Assembly: GCF_020149915.1 (NCBI RefSeq)
Contig: NZ_CP083760.1
Location: 3,038,001 to 3,102,000 of the forward strand
From: Candidatus Sulfidibacterium hydrothermale
Lineage (GTDB): Bacteria > Bacteroidota > Bacteroidia > Bacteroidales > F082
DNA: 64,000 nt
Direction of reading: 5' to 3'
This document shows, one piece after another, positions 32,759 to 42,360 of the stretch. The notes under the pieces are model-generated. The model was not told the DNA's origin. It did no database searches and saw only the letters and a list, made by a program, of their open reading frames with translations. Made by a program: the position numbers and the translations under genes. Every line of letters starts with the position of its first letter. Position 1 is the stretch's first letter.

Positions 32759-35380
32759 TCAATCGTGTTGGACAATAATCTTCTTTGAAATTACTCCATG
32801 AGGAGAACTCAAGCGCAGGAAATAAATTCCATTTGGCAAATCAAAAGTATTAATACGCACCTCTTTCATATAAGTTGTATTGACCACTTTTGACATTACC
32901 CGCATATTAAAACGGTTATATAGAGTAAGTACGTAGTTTTCATTATCCTTTTCATTGAATTTTAAAGTAACAGTTGTCGTCGCAGGATTAGGATAGACAT
33001 CAATTTTAGGCGCAGCCTGAGTAATAGCAAAAGTATTATTGCTCATGTCGAATACTTCGGAAGGATCATCCACACTGCTTACCTGTATGTAGTAATCTCC
33101 AGTAGCTAGATTGCTGGGAATCTCCCAGTCATACGTCGTTCCTTCCACATTATTCTTAATGTTCAGCACATGATAACCGGATCCGTCAGAAACATAAGTC
33201 GTATTGTCGGCATTGTGCGATATCAAATCAATGTTTACTCGCTTATCTCCTAAATTGCTGTCCCAGGAAATCTTATGTGTCGTCCCCACAGCCCACTCGA
33301 TATTTTTCACACTCGGCTGGATTACTTTAATGAAACTTCCTTTCGGTAAAGCAGTTACTTCAAAAGTATTATTGCTCATGTCGAATACTTCGGAAGGATC
33401 ATCCACACTGCTTACCTGTATGTAGTAATCTCCAGTAGCTAGATTGCTGGGAATCTTCCAGTCATACGTCGTTCCTTCCACATTATTCTTAATGTTCAGC
33501 ACATGATAACCGGATCCGTCAGAAACATAAGTCGTATTGTCGGCATTGTGCGATATCAAATCAATGTTTACTCGCTTATCTCCTAAATTGCTGTCCCAGG
33601 AAATCTTATGTGTCGTCCCCACGGCCCATTCGATATTTTTTACATTCGGCTGGATTACTTTAATGAAACTTCCTTTCGGTAAAGCAGTTACTTCAAAAGT
33701 ATTATTGCTCATGTCGAATACTTCGGAAGGATCATCCACACTGCTTACCTGTATGTAATAATCTCCAGTAGCTAGATTGCTGGGAATCTTCCAGTCATAC
33801 GTCGTTCCTTCCACATTATTCTTAATGTTCAGCACATGATAACCGGATCCGTCAGAAACATAAGTCGTATTGTCGGCATTGTGCGATATCAAATCAATGT
33901 TTACTCGCTTATCCCCTAAATTGCTGTTCCAGGAAATCTTATGTGTCGTCCCCACGGCCCATTCAATATGTTTTACATTCGGCTGAAGCACTTTGATGAA
34001 ACTCCCTTTCGGCATTTCTGTAACCGCAAATGTATTATTGCTCATGTCGAATACTTCGGAAGGATCATCCACACTGCTTACCTGTATGTAATAATCTCCA
34101 GTAGCTAGATTGCTGGGAATCTTCCAGTCATACGTCGTTCCTTCCACATTATTCTTAATGTTCAGCACATGATAACCGGATCCGTCAGAAACATAAGTCG
34201 TATTGTCGGCATTGTGCGATATCAAATCAATGTTTACTCGCTTATCCCCTAAATTGCTGTTCCAGGAAATCTTATGTGTCGTCCCCACAGCCCATTCAAT
34301 ATGTTTTACATTCGGCTGAAGCACTTTGATGAAACTCCCTTTCGGCATTTCTGTAACCGCAAATGTATTATTGCTCATGTCGAATACTTCGGAAGGATCA
34401 TCCACACTGCTTACCTGTATGTAGTAATCTCCAGTAGCTAGATTGCTGGGAATCTTCCAGTCATACGTCGTTCCTTCCACATTATTCTTAATGTTCAGCA
34501 CATGATAACCGGATCCGTCAGAAACATAAGTCGTATTGTCGGCATTGTGCGATATCAAATCAATGTTTACTCGCTTATCCCCTAAATTGCTGTTCCAGGA
34601 AATCTTATGTGTCGTCCCCACAGCCCATTCAATATGTTTTACATTCGGCTGAAGCACTTTGATGAAACTCCCTTTCGGCATTTCTGTAACCGCAAATGTA
34701 TTATTGCTCATGTCGAATACTTCGGAAGGATCATCCACACTGCTTACCTGTATGTAGTAATCTCCGGTAGCTAGATTGCTGGGAATCTTCCAGTCATACG
34801 TCGTTCCTTCCACATTATTCTTAATGTTCAGCACATGATAACCGGATCCGTCAGAAACATAAGTCGTATTGTCGGCATTGTGCGATATTAAATCAATGTT
34901 TACTTTCTTATCCCCTAAATTACTTTCCCATGAGATCTTATGCGCTGTCCCGATTGCCCATTCAATATGTTTTACATTTGGCTGGAGAACCCGAATCTTA
35001 CTTTTTGCCGGTACTGCTGTTATCGAGAACGTATGATTGCTCTCATCAGCATATTGATCATTTACAGTACTTACGACCTTTATTTTACACTCATCTGAAG
35101 TCGCCTGATTTTTAGAAATTTTCCAGCTCCAGGTTGTTCCTTCTACCGAATTGGCAATCGTCTGGTAAGACACACCATTATCCGTACTCAACAGAATTTT
35201 TACCGGTTTGGTAAAATTGTCGTTCCAGGAAATTACATGGGTAGTTCCCACGGCCCAACTTTCGCCTCCGTTTGGCTGAACTACTTTGATAAAAGGAGTT
35301 TGCCCCATCACACTCAAACTGAGCGAAAGAATAAAAACGGTCAGGAAACCGGGGGTCAAAAAATGAAATAACTTTTTCAT
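32759..35380 (-). CDS. T9SS-secreted repeat protein, paralogue with 111-residue repeats
   Basis: An 873-residue protein sharing the N-terminal domain (QTPFIKVVQPNGGESWAVGT) and the T9SS type A sorting domain (VYPNPATTTVTLKF to the C terminus) with the gene at 29745. Its middle is made of six nearly identical 111-residue Ig-like KNH/Kre9-type repeats, each carrying HNADNTTYVSDGSGYHVL. Signal peptide ends at SVMGQ. It lies 30 bases after the gene at 35411 and is probably cotranscribed with it. The two repeat proteins look like duplicated genes whose repeats expanded independently. Confidence 0.82.
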   Translation of the reverse strand: MKKLFHFLTPGFLTVFILSLSLSVMGQTPFIKVVQPNGGESWAVGTTHVISWNDNFTKPVKILLSTDNGVSYQTIANSVEGTTWSWKISKNQATSDECKIKVVSTVNDQYADESNHTFSITAVPAKSKIRVLQPNVKHIEWAIGTAHKISWESNLGDKKVNIDLISHNADNTTYVSDGSGYHVLNIKNNVEGTTYDWKIPSNLATGDYYIQVSSVDDPSEVFDMSNNTFAVTEMPKGSFIKVLQPNVKHIEWAVGTTHKISWNSNLGDKRVNIDLISHNADNTTYVSDGSGYHVLNIKNNVEGTTYDWKIPSNLATGDYYIQVSSVDDPSEVFDMSNNTFAVTEMPKGSFIKVLQPNVKHIEWAVGTTHKISWNSNLGDKRVNIDLISHNADNTTYVSDGSGYHVLNIKNNVEGTTYDWKIPSNLATGDYYIQVSSVDDPSEVFDMSNNTFAVTEMPKGSFIKVLQPNVKHIEWAVGTTHKISWNSNLGDKRVNIDLISHNADNTTYVSDGSGYHVLNIKNNVEGTTYDWKIPSNLATGDYYIQVSSVDDPSEVFDMSNNTFEVTALPKGSFIKVIQPNVKNIEWAVGTTHKISWDSNLGDKRVNIDLISHNADNTTYVSDGSGYHVLNIKNNVEGTTYDWKIPSNLATGDYYIQVSSVDDPSEVFDMSNNTFEVTALPKGSFIKVIQPSVKNIEWAVGTTHKISWDSNLGDKRVNIDLISHNADNTTYVSDGSGYHVLNIKNNVEGTTYDWEIPSNLATGDYYIQVSSVDDPSEVFDMSNNTFAITQAAPKIDVYPNPATTTVTLKFNEKDNENYVLTLYNRFNMRVMSKVVNTTYMKEVRINTFDLPNGIYFLRLSSPHGVISKKIIVQHD
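33011..34976. repeat. Tandem 333-bp repeat array inside a coding region
   Basis: Nearly six copies of a 333-bp unit (a shared word recurs at about 33035, 33368, 33701, 34034, 34367 and 34700) with very few differences. The period keeps the reading frame, so slippage or recombination would alter protein length without breaking it. Confidence 0.9.
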
Positions 35381-35410
35381 GATATTGTATTTTAAGCTGT
35401 TAATATTTTC

Positions 35411-36937
35411 TTAATTCATCCATACAATCTTAATTGTTTTGATCGAATAAGCTGTTCCAACAGAGGCAAAATAGATACCTGACGGAAAAGCTTCCAATGA
35501 AAGCGGATAATGATAAGTACCTTTCGGTAAACTTCCTTTATAAATGGTCTTTAATTTTTTACCTGTAATATCAAAAATACTCAGGTTTACATTTGTTTTT
35601 TCATCCAGATTCAGCTGAATCACAGAAGATGTTGATGCCGGATTCGGAATACAGACAAATTTACTTACCGGGCTCTTCAACATTTTTACGGCTTCGGCAA
35701 CCGGGGTAGAATAAGCCGCATCAAAATGATATCCCACAAAATACTTGTAATCAATATTGTAATTATAAGATACCTGGAAGGGGCCGTCTTGATTAATGAC
35801 CCAGGAATTACCATCCCAAGTATAATAATCGCCGCTTATAGCATCTCCATATTTGTCATATACGTATTGTGTTAATGCCGAATCTGCCCAAACACTGTCA
35901 TTCCATCGCTGAACATAATCGGATTCAATTCCTCCATAAAGGTCATGGGTATATTGTGCATTTACATAGTTTACCCATTGGTTATTTACGGTATCCCAAT
36001 TTTGTCCCAACGCATTTGTCAACCACCCATAAGTATCATATGTATACAAATATTGTTCGGAGTTAACCCAGGTACTGTCAGTTTCTCTCCAGGTCTGTCC
36101 GATATAAGAAAGTTTATTATTTGCGGAATCATAAGTATACTCTTCTTTATAAAAGTTCTGCCATTGGAAATTTACCCCATTTTGAATAAGGGCAGTTAAA
36201 ACATTGTGGTTGGTATCGTAAGTATAAAAATATTGTTGCTTTTTAAGCCACCCCAAACTATCATCCCAAACCGTGCTTGTTAAATTCACCAGATTGCCCA
36301 CAGAATCGTAAGTTGCCAAATCAAAAGTATTATCGACCCATGTACTGTCATTCCAAACCTCTTTATAAGAAGACAACAATTTACCGCTGGCATCATAAGT
36401 ATATGTTGTACTGTCTGATTTTTCCCATTCCCCATTATTCCATATTTCTCCCACACAAGTTTCCATTACATTATTAAAACCGTATGTATAAATGTTTTTT
36501 GCGGCATTGACCCAAACCGAATCTTGCCAATTTTCCCAAATTGAAACCAGCTTATTTCCGGAAGTGTCATAAACACAAATATTTACCGTATTATTCTCCC
36601 ACCCATTATTACCTTCTTCCTGTACTAAGGTCATTGTTAAATTACCGGATGAATAGGTGTAAATATATCGTTTAGGATTTTCAAAATAAGAAGTCACACT
36701 TACTGTATCAAGTGTTATATCCTGAACATTAAGCGACTTATTATGTTTATCATGATAAGGAAAGGCCGGGTGAAGACGTTCATGAAAATTTACCGGGAAA
36801 TCCCAAAGCAAAAAAGACGGATTTTTTGCCTGCTCTGGATTTAAAGAGGCATCAAAGCTTTTATTTTGCCCAAAGGCAGAAAAAACAAAAGCAATAGAAG
36901 CTAAAAGGATGAACAATATCCGGGTAAAGGTTTTCAT
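35411..36937 (-). CDS. T9SS-secreted protein with W/YTYD repeats
   Basis: A 508-residue secreted protein not recognised as a known family. After a signal peptide (ending AFGQ) come about eight degenerate repeats of some 35 residues with the pattern W.DS.W.N...Y.YTYD..GN, loosely like YD/RHS repeats but lacking the RHS core. The C terminus is a T9SS type A sorting domain (CIPNPASTSSVIQLN, FDITGKKLKT, FPSGIYFASV). It is the first gene of a minus-strand group with the repeat protein at 32759. Confidence 0.78.
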   Translation of the reverse strand: MKTFTRILFILLASIAFVFSAFGQNKSFDASLNPEQAKNPSFLLWDFPVNFHERLHPAFPYHDKHNKSLNVQDITLDTVSVTSYFENPKRYIYTYSSGNLTMTLVQEEGNNGWENNTVNICVYDTSGNKLVSIWENWQDSVWVNAAKNIYTYGFNNVMETCVGEIWNNGEWEKSDSTTYTYDASGKLLSSYKEVWNDSTWVDNTFDLATYDSVGNLVNLTSTVWDDSLGWLKKQQYFYTYDTNHNVLTALIQNGVNFQWQNFYKEEYTYDSANNKLSYIGQTWRETDSTWVNSEQYLYTYDTYGWLTNALGQNWDTVNNQWVNYVNAQYTHDLYGGIESDYVQRWNDSVWADSALTQYVYDKYGDAISGDYYTWDGNSWVINQDGPFQVSYNYNIDYKYFVGYHFDAAYSTPVAEAVKMLKSPVSKFVCIPNPASTSSVIQLNLDEKTNVNLSIFDITGKKLKTIYKGSLPKGTYHYPLSLEAFPSGIYFASVGTAYSIKTIKIVWMN

Positions 36938-37607
36938 TTTACTGCATTGTAAAGTTTTTACATATAATCTTTTTTCGTTCTACTTATCTCACCTGTTATT
37001 TCATCAACAAGTTTTATTCCAAAATTTTCATTCTGTTCATCTTTCCAGGAATTACAAGCCAAACACTATTATCAGTAAAGAAAAATTTTAGTCCAATTTT
37101 TCCCAAACCGAGACTTTTTTCCCAAAAAGAAAAAATAAGAACATTCCTTTTTCATCCCCACTTTCTTACCAGACATACTCCAACATATTCCCTCTCGAAA
37201 AAGGGATGTAAAAGTACAAAAAGTATCACGAATAATCAAACAAAATAGAACTTTTCTTTTCATCCCCTTTAATTATTAAAATTTAGCCGTTTAATATCCA
37301 TCTTTCTCCACACAAAGAATAATACCTACTTGAGCCAAGGATCCTTACAAATTTTAAACATGATTTATACTTCTTGTTTCTCAACTTTATTTTCTAAACA
37401 AAGAAATTCTCTGTTTCAACGAATTTTCTTTTTCACGAATTTAAAAACACTGTTCGTTGCTAAGTTGATTTTTTTTACATTTGTCGGCCTGTTGGATTTT
37501 CAATCCGTTTTTTTGTTTTTTCAAACGTATGCGGGACAAAATTCAGGCAGGATATTAAGATTACAATAAACGAACAACAACAAAACTATTCGAAAATTTA
37601 AAAGCAT
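36938..37607. other. Intergenic region between divergent T9SS and EF-G2-like genes
   Basis: 670 bases, AT-rich, no believable gene. It includes a small hairpin ATTCCCT...AGGGAT near 37187-37207 and the promoter box of the EF-G-like gene at 37476-37483. A 79-residue open frame at 37330-37569 is hydrophobic and Phe-rich but overlaps that promoter and is not supported. Confidence 0.5.
37476..37483 (+). promoter_or_regulatory. -7 promoter box of the EF-G-like gene
   Basis: TACATTTG fits TAnnTTTG, 124 bases before the ATG, giving a leader of about 115 bases. Confidence 0.55.
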
Positions 37608-39743
37608 ATGAAGGTTTACAAAACAAGCGAGATTAGGAACGTAGCACTTATTGGTGGTGCCAAATCAGGAAAAACCACCATGGCTGAAGCCATGCTGTTT
37701 GAAGGAAAAATCATCAATAGAAAAGGAACCATTGAAGATAAAAATACGGTTTCGGATTATAAACCCATCGAACAGGAAAGAGAACATTCGGTACACTCTG
37801 CTCTGCTTCATACCATTTATGACAATAAAAAAATTAACATTCTCGATGTTCCGGGATTTGCTGATTACGTAGGCGAAACCATTGCCGCATTAAATGTAGC
37901 GGATACCGCTTTGCTCACAGTAAATGCCCAGGCCGGGGTAGAAGCAACCACCGAAACAGCCTGGCGGCAAACCGTAGTGGCTAACAGCCCGGTAGTCTTT
38001 GTCGTTAATCAGCTGGACCACCATAGTGCAAACTTCGACGATGCCGTCAATTCGCTAAGAGATTATTTCGGAGATAAAGTAACTGTCGTACAGTATCCTG
38101 TAAATGCTGGAGAAGGTTTTGACACCATTATTGATTTGGTGTTAATGAAACAATTAAAATTTAAAGACGGCGGCGGCGAACCGGAAGTATCGGATATCCC
38201 GGATAGTGAAAAAGACAAAGCGGAAGAACTGCATCTGAAACTCATTGAAAATGCAGCCGAAGGTGATGAAGCCCTGATGGAAAAATATTTCGAAAACGAC
38301 ACACTTACCATTGAAGAGATGCGTGAGGGGCTCCGACTGGGACTTATTTCGCGGGCAATTTTCCCCGTAATGGTTTCATCAGCCAAACATGGCATTGGCG
38401 TAACCCGCTTACTTGATTTTATCAGCAAATCCTGTCCGGCTCCTAATGACATGCCGGCCCGTAAAACGACTGACGGAAAAGAATACCATTGCTCTACAGA
38501 AGAACCGGCCGCTTTGTTCATTTTCAAAACGTCTATTGAGCAACATCTCGGAGAAGTTTCTTATTTCAAAGTTTATGGCGGTGTGATTTCCGAAGCGATG
38601 GACCTGATCAATCCGCGTACCGATAACAAAGAACGGATCACTCAGTTGTTTGTTTTGAACGGAAAAAACCGTGATAAAGTAGAAAAAGTAGAAGCCGGTG
38701 ACATCGCTGTGACCATCAAGCTGAAAGATGTACAAACCGGAGACTCGCTGATGGATCCGAAAAATGCCGGAGCTGGTTTTGAGCCTTTCCCGTTGCCCGA
38801 TCCGTTGTACACCGTAGCCGTTAAAGCCGTAAATTCTGCCGACGATGAAAAACTGGGAGCATTGCTTAACGAAATGCACAAAACTGACCCCAGCCTGGGT
38901 ATAGAATTTTCACGGGAACTGAAACAGCTGCTGGTAAAAAGCCAGGGAGAATTCCATATCAACACCGTAAAATGGTATCTGACCAAAGCCAACGGAGTAG
39001 AAGTAGAAATCTTTACCCCCAAAGTTCCTTACCGCGAAACCATCACAAAAATTGCCGATGCCAGTTACCGGCATAAAAAACAATCAGGTGGTTCCGGTCA
39101 GTTTGGCGAAGTCCATTTACGGGTTCAACCTTATGTGGAAGATTACAAGAAACCCACTGATTTTCCGGTAAGAGGAACGGAAGAACATGATCTTCCGTGG
39201 GGCGGAAAACTTATTTTCAATAACTGTATTGTTGGTGGGGCTATTGACGCCCGTTTCATGCCTGCCATTCTGAAAGGAATTATGGAACGCATGACCGAAG
39301 GCCCGTTGACCGGATCGTATGCCCGGGATATTATCGTATATGTGTATGATGGGAAAATGCACCCGGTGGACTCTAACGAGATTTCATTTAAACTGGCCGG
39401 AAGAAACGCCTTTAGCATGGCATTTAAAGATGCCGGCCCGAAAATTATGGAGCCCATTTACGATGTGGAAATCATTGTTCCTGAAGATATGATGGGCGCT
39501 GTAATGACCGATTTACAAGGCCGTAGAGGAATGATCATGGGAATGGACAGCAAAGGCAAAAACCAGATTATCCGAGCCAAAGTACCGGGAGCTGAAATGG
39601 CAAGATATGCCACATCTCTTAGCTCCATTACCTCAGGCCGTGGTGTTTTCTCCATGAAATTCGATCAATACCAACAGGTACCAACCGATGTACAGGAACG
39701 CCTGTTGAAAGAATACGAAGAATCACAAAAAGAGGAAGATTAA
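37608..39743 (+). CDS. Elongation factor G paralogue (EF-G2-like) with degraded GTPase motifs
   Basis: A 711-residue translation-factor protein with all EF-G domains. The GTP-binding motifs are unusual. The P loop is GGAKSGKTT instead of the canonical AHxDAGKTT; the switch I RGITI is REHSV; the DTPGH motif is DVPGF (Phe84 replaces the catalytic His); and NKxD is NQLD (residues 134-137). This agrees with the EF-G2 paralogue of Bacteroides, reported to support translation without GTP hydrolysis. It is therefore probably a second EF-G used under starvation or in the host, not the housekeeping fusA. It stands alone with its own promoter and terminator. Confidence 0.85.
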   Translation: MKVYKTSEIRNVALIGGAKSGKTTMAEAMLFEGKIINRKGTIEDKNTVSDYKPIEQEREHSVHSALLHTIYDNKKINILDVPGFADYVGETIAALNVADTALLTVNAQAGVEATTETAWRQTVVANSPVVFVVNQLDHHSANFDDAVNSLRDYFGDKVTVVQYPVNAGEGFDTIIDLVLMKQLKFKDGGGEPEVSDIPDSEKDKAEELHLKLIENAAEGDEALMEKYFENDTLTIEEMREGLRLGLISRAIFPVMVSSAKHGIGVTRLLDFISKSCPAPNDMPARKTTDGKEYHCSTEEPAALFIFKTSIEQHLGEVSYFKVYGGVISEAMDLINPRTDNKERITQLFVLNGKNRDKVEKVEAGDIAVTIKLKDVQTGDSLMDPKNAGAGFEPFPLPDPLYTVAVKAVNSADDEKLGALLNEMHKTDPSLGIEFSRELKQLLVKSQGEFHINTVKWYLTKANGVEVEIFTPKVPYRETITKIADASYRHKKQSGGSGQFGEVHLRVQPYVEDYKKPTDFPVRGTEEHDLPWGGKLIFNNCIVGGAIDARFMPAILKGIMERMTEGPLTGSYARDIIVYVYDGKMHPVDSNEISFKLAGRNAFSMAFKDAGPKIMEPIYDVEIIVPEDMMGAVMTDLQGRRGMIMGMDSKGKNQIIRAKVPGAEMARYATSLSSITSGRGVFSMKFDQYQQVPTDVQERLLKEYEESQKEED

Positions 39744-39766
39744 TCTTTTTCTTTTCCCAAACCTGG

Positions 39767-39801
39767 AAAAGCCGGAGGAAATATTTCCTCCGGCTTTTTT
39801 T
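39767..39801 (+). terminator. Intrinsic terminator of the EF-G-like gene
   Basis: A perfect 16-bp inverted repeat (39767-39782 with 39783-39798) with core GCCGGAGGAA, followed by T residues. Confidence 0.88.
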
Positions 39802-40021
39802 GTTTACATCCCACAGCCCCCGTTTATTTAACAAAACATCCTATTTTACTTAAACAAACAATATATACAGCTTTTTATCCTGCTTTTATCTATAAAATAT
39901 AGAATATTTAATTATAAATATATAAATTTATAGATCTTTTATCTAAAAATAATAACGTACTGGTTTTAAAATATTTACTTTTTCCAAATTTTTTCAGAAA
40001 TTTCAAAGCTGGAGAAAATCC

Positions 40022-40074
40022 ATTTAATTTAGGGTCGACATTATTTCTTAATTAACCCATTAAAAAATTGCCTT
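40022..40074 (+). promoter_or_regulatory. Leader motif shared with the 44021 permease gene
   Basis: TTTAATTTAGGGTCG followed by about 30 A/T-rich bases and a CATTAA...TTGCCTTATG end. The leader of the gene at 44021 has TTTAACTTAGGTCG in the same place with a similar tail. It may be a common promoter or a regulator site of the purine regulon. Confidence 0.4.
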
Positions 40075-40788
40075 ATGAAAAGATTTTTTCTCCTTTTTTT
40101 GGGTTTTGTGCTTAGCCTGACCACTTTTGCACAAACCGACATTCAGCTTCACTGGGTTTTTGGAGCCAAAGACCAACAGGCCCACCTTCTCTCCACCGTC
40201 GAAAGTTTTAATGTGGACAAATGGGGAAGTACTTACTTTTTCATTGACATGAACTATAAGGTAAGTGACAACCTTTATGGGGTGAATACTTCCTATTGGG
40301 AAATTTCACGAAATTTACGATTCTGGAAACCGCCCATTGATTTCCACGTGGAATATAACGGTGGTTTTGGGATGTACGAAGCCACCCCTTACAATGGCGC
40401 CTACGAAATTAAAAATGCCTGGCTGTTCGGGGGGCAATACACCTGGGCAAGTAAAGATTTCAATAAAATCTTTATTCTGGAATTACTTTACAAATACATT
40501 GTTAGAGAAGACTATCCATCCTTTCAGATTACCGGAGTCTGGAAACTGAACTTTTTTAAGAAGAAGCTGACCGTTTCCGGATTTTTCGATTTCTGGCATG
40601 AAAACAAAGACTATACACACAGCGACGGAACAACCAATCACACCAACATGGTTTTCCTCTCCCAACCCCAATTTTGGTATAATTTTGGACAACATTTTTC
40701 CATGGGTTCCGAAATCGATCTGGAAAATAATTTTATTATTGAAAACTTTAGAATTGTAGCTACAGCAGCTGTAAAATGGACTTTTTAA
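40075..40788 (+). CDS. Outer-membrane nucleoside channel-like protein (Tsx-like, DUF5020 type)
   Basis: A 237-residue outer-membrane beta-barrel with a signal peptide (ending TTFAQ). Strands alternate with aromatic residues, and the last residue is Phe, as is typical of outer-membrane proteins. The WGSTYFFIDMNYK start of the barrel resembles Tsx-like nucleoside channels. It stands 41 bases before the AzgA-type purine permease, so uptake of purines or nucleosides across the outer membrane is a reasonable inference. Family assignment is by recall, not by search. Confidence 0.7.
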   Translation: MKRFFLLFLGFVLSLTTFAQTDIQLHWVFGAKDQQAHLLSTVESFNVDKWGSTYFFIDMNYKVSDNLYGVNTSYWEISRNLRFWKPPIDFHVEYNGGFGMYEATPYNGAYEIKNAWLFGGQYTWASKDFNKIFILELLYKYIVREDYPSFQITGVWKLNFFKKKLTVSGFFDFWHENKDYTHSDGTTNHTNMVFLSQPQFWYNFGQHFSMGSEIDLENNFIIENFRIVATAAVKWTF

Positions 40789-40829
40789 TCTGAAAAATTT
40801 TTTTAACTTAATATTTTACGGGAAATGTT

Positions 40830-42122
40830 ATGTTTGAGAATTACTTTCAGTTAAAAAAGCACAACACCGATGTCCGCACTGAATTCATGGCCGGTTTAAC
40901 CACCTTTTTAACCATGGCCTACATTCTCGCTGTAAATCCGGGAATCCTCGGCAAAACCGGAATGGACCCCCATGCCATTTTTACAGCTACGGCTTTGGGG
41001 TCCATTGTAGCTACACTGGTTATGGCTTTATATGCTAATCTTCCTTTTGCTCTGGCTCCCGGAATGGGATTGAATGCTTTTTTTGCATTCACTGTCGTAT
41101 TAGGAATGGGATATTCCTGGGAATTTGCCCTTACAGCCGTTTTTCTTGAAGGGATCATCTTTATCCTGTTAACCTTTTTCAAAATAAGGGAACTGATTGT
41201 AGATGCCATTCCGCTTACCATCAAACATGCTATTTCGGCCGGAATCGGATTGTTTATTGCCTTTATCGGACTTCACGGGGCCGGAATTGTCGTTTCTGAT
41301 AAGGCCACACTGGTTACATTGGGAAACCTGAACAATCCAACAGCCTGGATTGCATTATCCGGACTACTCATCACCGGAATCTTACTGGCGCTGCGGATAA
41401 AAGGAGCTTTGATTTGGGGGATTTTTGCCTCCACCCTTATCGGTATTCCGTTGGGCATTACCCATTTTCCACACGCATCCCTCGTACAGCTTCCCCCTTC
41501 CATTGCTCCTATCTTTTTCAAATTTCAGTGGCACCACATCCTGACAATAAACATGCTAATCATCCTGTTTACCTTTTTGTTTGTGGATATGTTTGATACC
41601 GTAGGTACGCTGGTCGGTGTAGCATCCAAGGCTAATATGTTGACGAAGGAAGGAAAGCTTCCCGGAATTAACAAAGCCCTTCTGGCCGACGCCATCGGAA
41701 CCACTTTCGGCGCCATGGTGGGCACCTCTACCGTAACCACTTACGTGGAAAGCGCAGCCGGGGTCGCCGAAGGTGGAAGAACCGGTTTAACCGCTCTTAC
41801 TACTGCTATACTTTTTATCCTGGCCCTGTTTCTGGCTCCCGTTTTTTTGATGGTTCCGGAAGCAGCTACCGCACCCGTACTGATTGTCGTCGGCTCTTTT
41901 ATGATGAGCCCGGTACAAAAAATCAATTTTGCCGATTATACGGAAAGTATTCCTGCTTTTTTAACCATCATCACAATGCCGCTCGCCTATAGCATTGCTG
42001 ATGGCATTGCCTTTGGCATGATTTCGTATGTTATTTTAAAAGTACTGAGTGGCCGACATAATGATGTCAACTGGATGATGTATATCCTGACCGCTTTGTT
42101 TATTCTCAAATTTATCCTTTAA
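40830..42122 (+). CDS. NCS2 purine permease, AzgA/PbuG type (guanine/hypoxanthine)
   Basis: A 430-residue inner-membrane transporter with about 12 to 14 helices. AzgA-type motifs are visible: LPFALAPGMGLNAFFAF, FLEGIIFILLTFFKIRE, FLFVDMFDTVGTLVGVA and GTSTVTTYVESAAGV. Known members import guanine, hypoxanthine or adenine with protons. The gene lies between a Tsx-like channel and an 8-oxoguanine-deaminase-like enzyme, which supports a purine substrate. A hairpin (42141-42171) follows the stop. Confidence 0.9.
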   Translation: MFENYFQLKKHNTDVRTEFMAGLTTFLTMAYILAVNPGILGKTGMDPHAIFTATALGSIVATLVMALYANLPFALAPGMGLNAFFAFTVVLGMGYSWEFALTAVFLEGIIFILLTFFKIRELIVDAIPLTIKHAISAGIGLFIAFIGLHGAGIVVSDKATLVTLGNLNNPTAWIALSGLLITGILLALRIKGALIWGIFASTLIGIPLGITHFPHASLVQLPPSIAPIFFKFQWHHILTINMLIILFTFLFVDMFDTVGTLVGVASKANMLTKEGKLPGINKALLADAIGTTFGAMVGTSTVTTYVESAAGVAEGGRTGLTALTTAILFILALFLAPVFLMVPEAATAPVLIVVGSFMMSPVQKINFADYTESIPAFLTIITMPLAYSIADGIAFGMISYVILKVLSGRHNDVNWMMYILTALFILKFIL

Positions 42123-42140
42123 GAAAACAACAAATCAAAC

Positions 42141-42171
42141 GAGAAGCTGCCCAAAGAAAGGGTAGCTTCTC
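42141..42171. terminator. Hairpin after the AzgA-type permease gene
   Basis: GAGAAGCTGCCC (42141-42152) pairs with GGGTAGCTTCTC (42160-42171) with one G-U pair. There is no T run, so it may be a processing or stability hairpin instead of an intrinsic terminator. Confidence 0.5.
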
Positions 42172-42303
42172 GTAAAAACAAACATTTGTTATTTATTCTG
42201 ATTTATTAAATAAATATAGGTTTTTTTTCTATAAAAACACCCAACTATCCCATAAATAATATGCTTTTTAGTTGATTTTCCGTAACATTTATTTTATCTT
42301 AGC

Positions 42304-42328
42304 AAAACAGGGATTAAACCTGTTTTTT
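42304..42328 (+). promoter_or_regulatory. Terminator-like hairpin in the leader of the amidohydrolase gene
   Basis: AAAACAGG (42304-42311) pairs with CCTGTTTT (42319-42326), directly followed by T. It lies between a probable -7-like box (TATCTTAG, 42295-42302) and the ATG at 42361, in the position of an attenuator. Confidence 0.4.
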
Positions 42329-42360
42329 CACCAAAAAAAGAACCTTTTAAAAAATACAAA

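Larger units (their letters stand above)
39744..40074. other. Intergenic region: terminator and AT-rich leader
   Basis: 331 bases. The first 60 hold the terminator of the EF-G-like gene. The rest is very AT-rich and ends in a leader that resembles the one before the permease at 44021 (see findings). Confidence 0.6.

Noticed and set aside
30884-34976. Tandem repeats as a CRISPR array
   Set aside because: Units are over 300 bp, contiguous, coding, and have no short repeat/unique spacer pattern.
37330-37569. 79-residue hydrophobic open frame before the EF-G-like gene
   Set aside because: It overlaps the promoter box and leader of the EF-G-like gene and shows only Phe-rich AT-driven composition.
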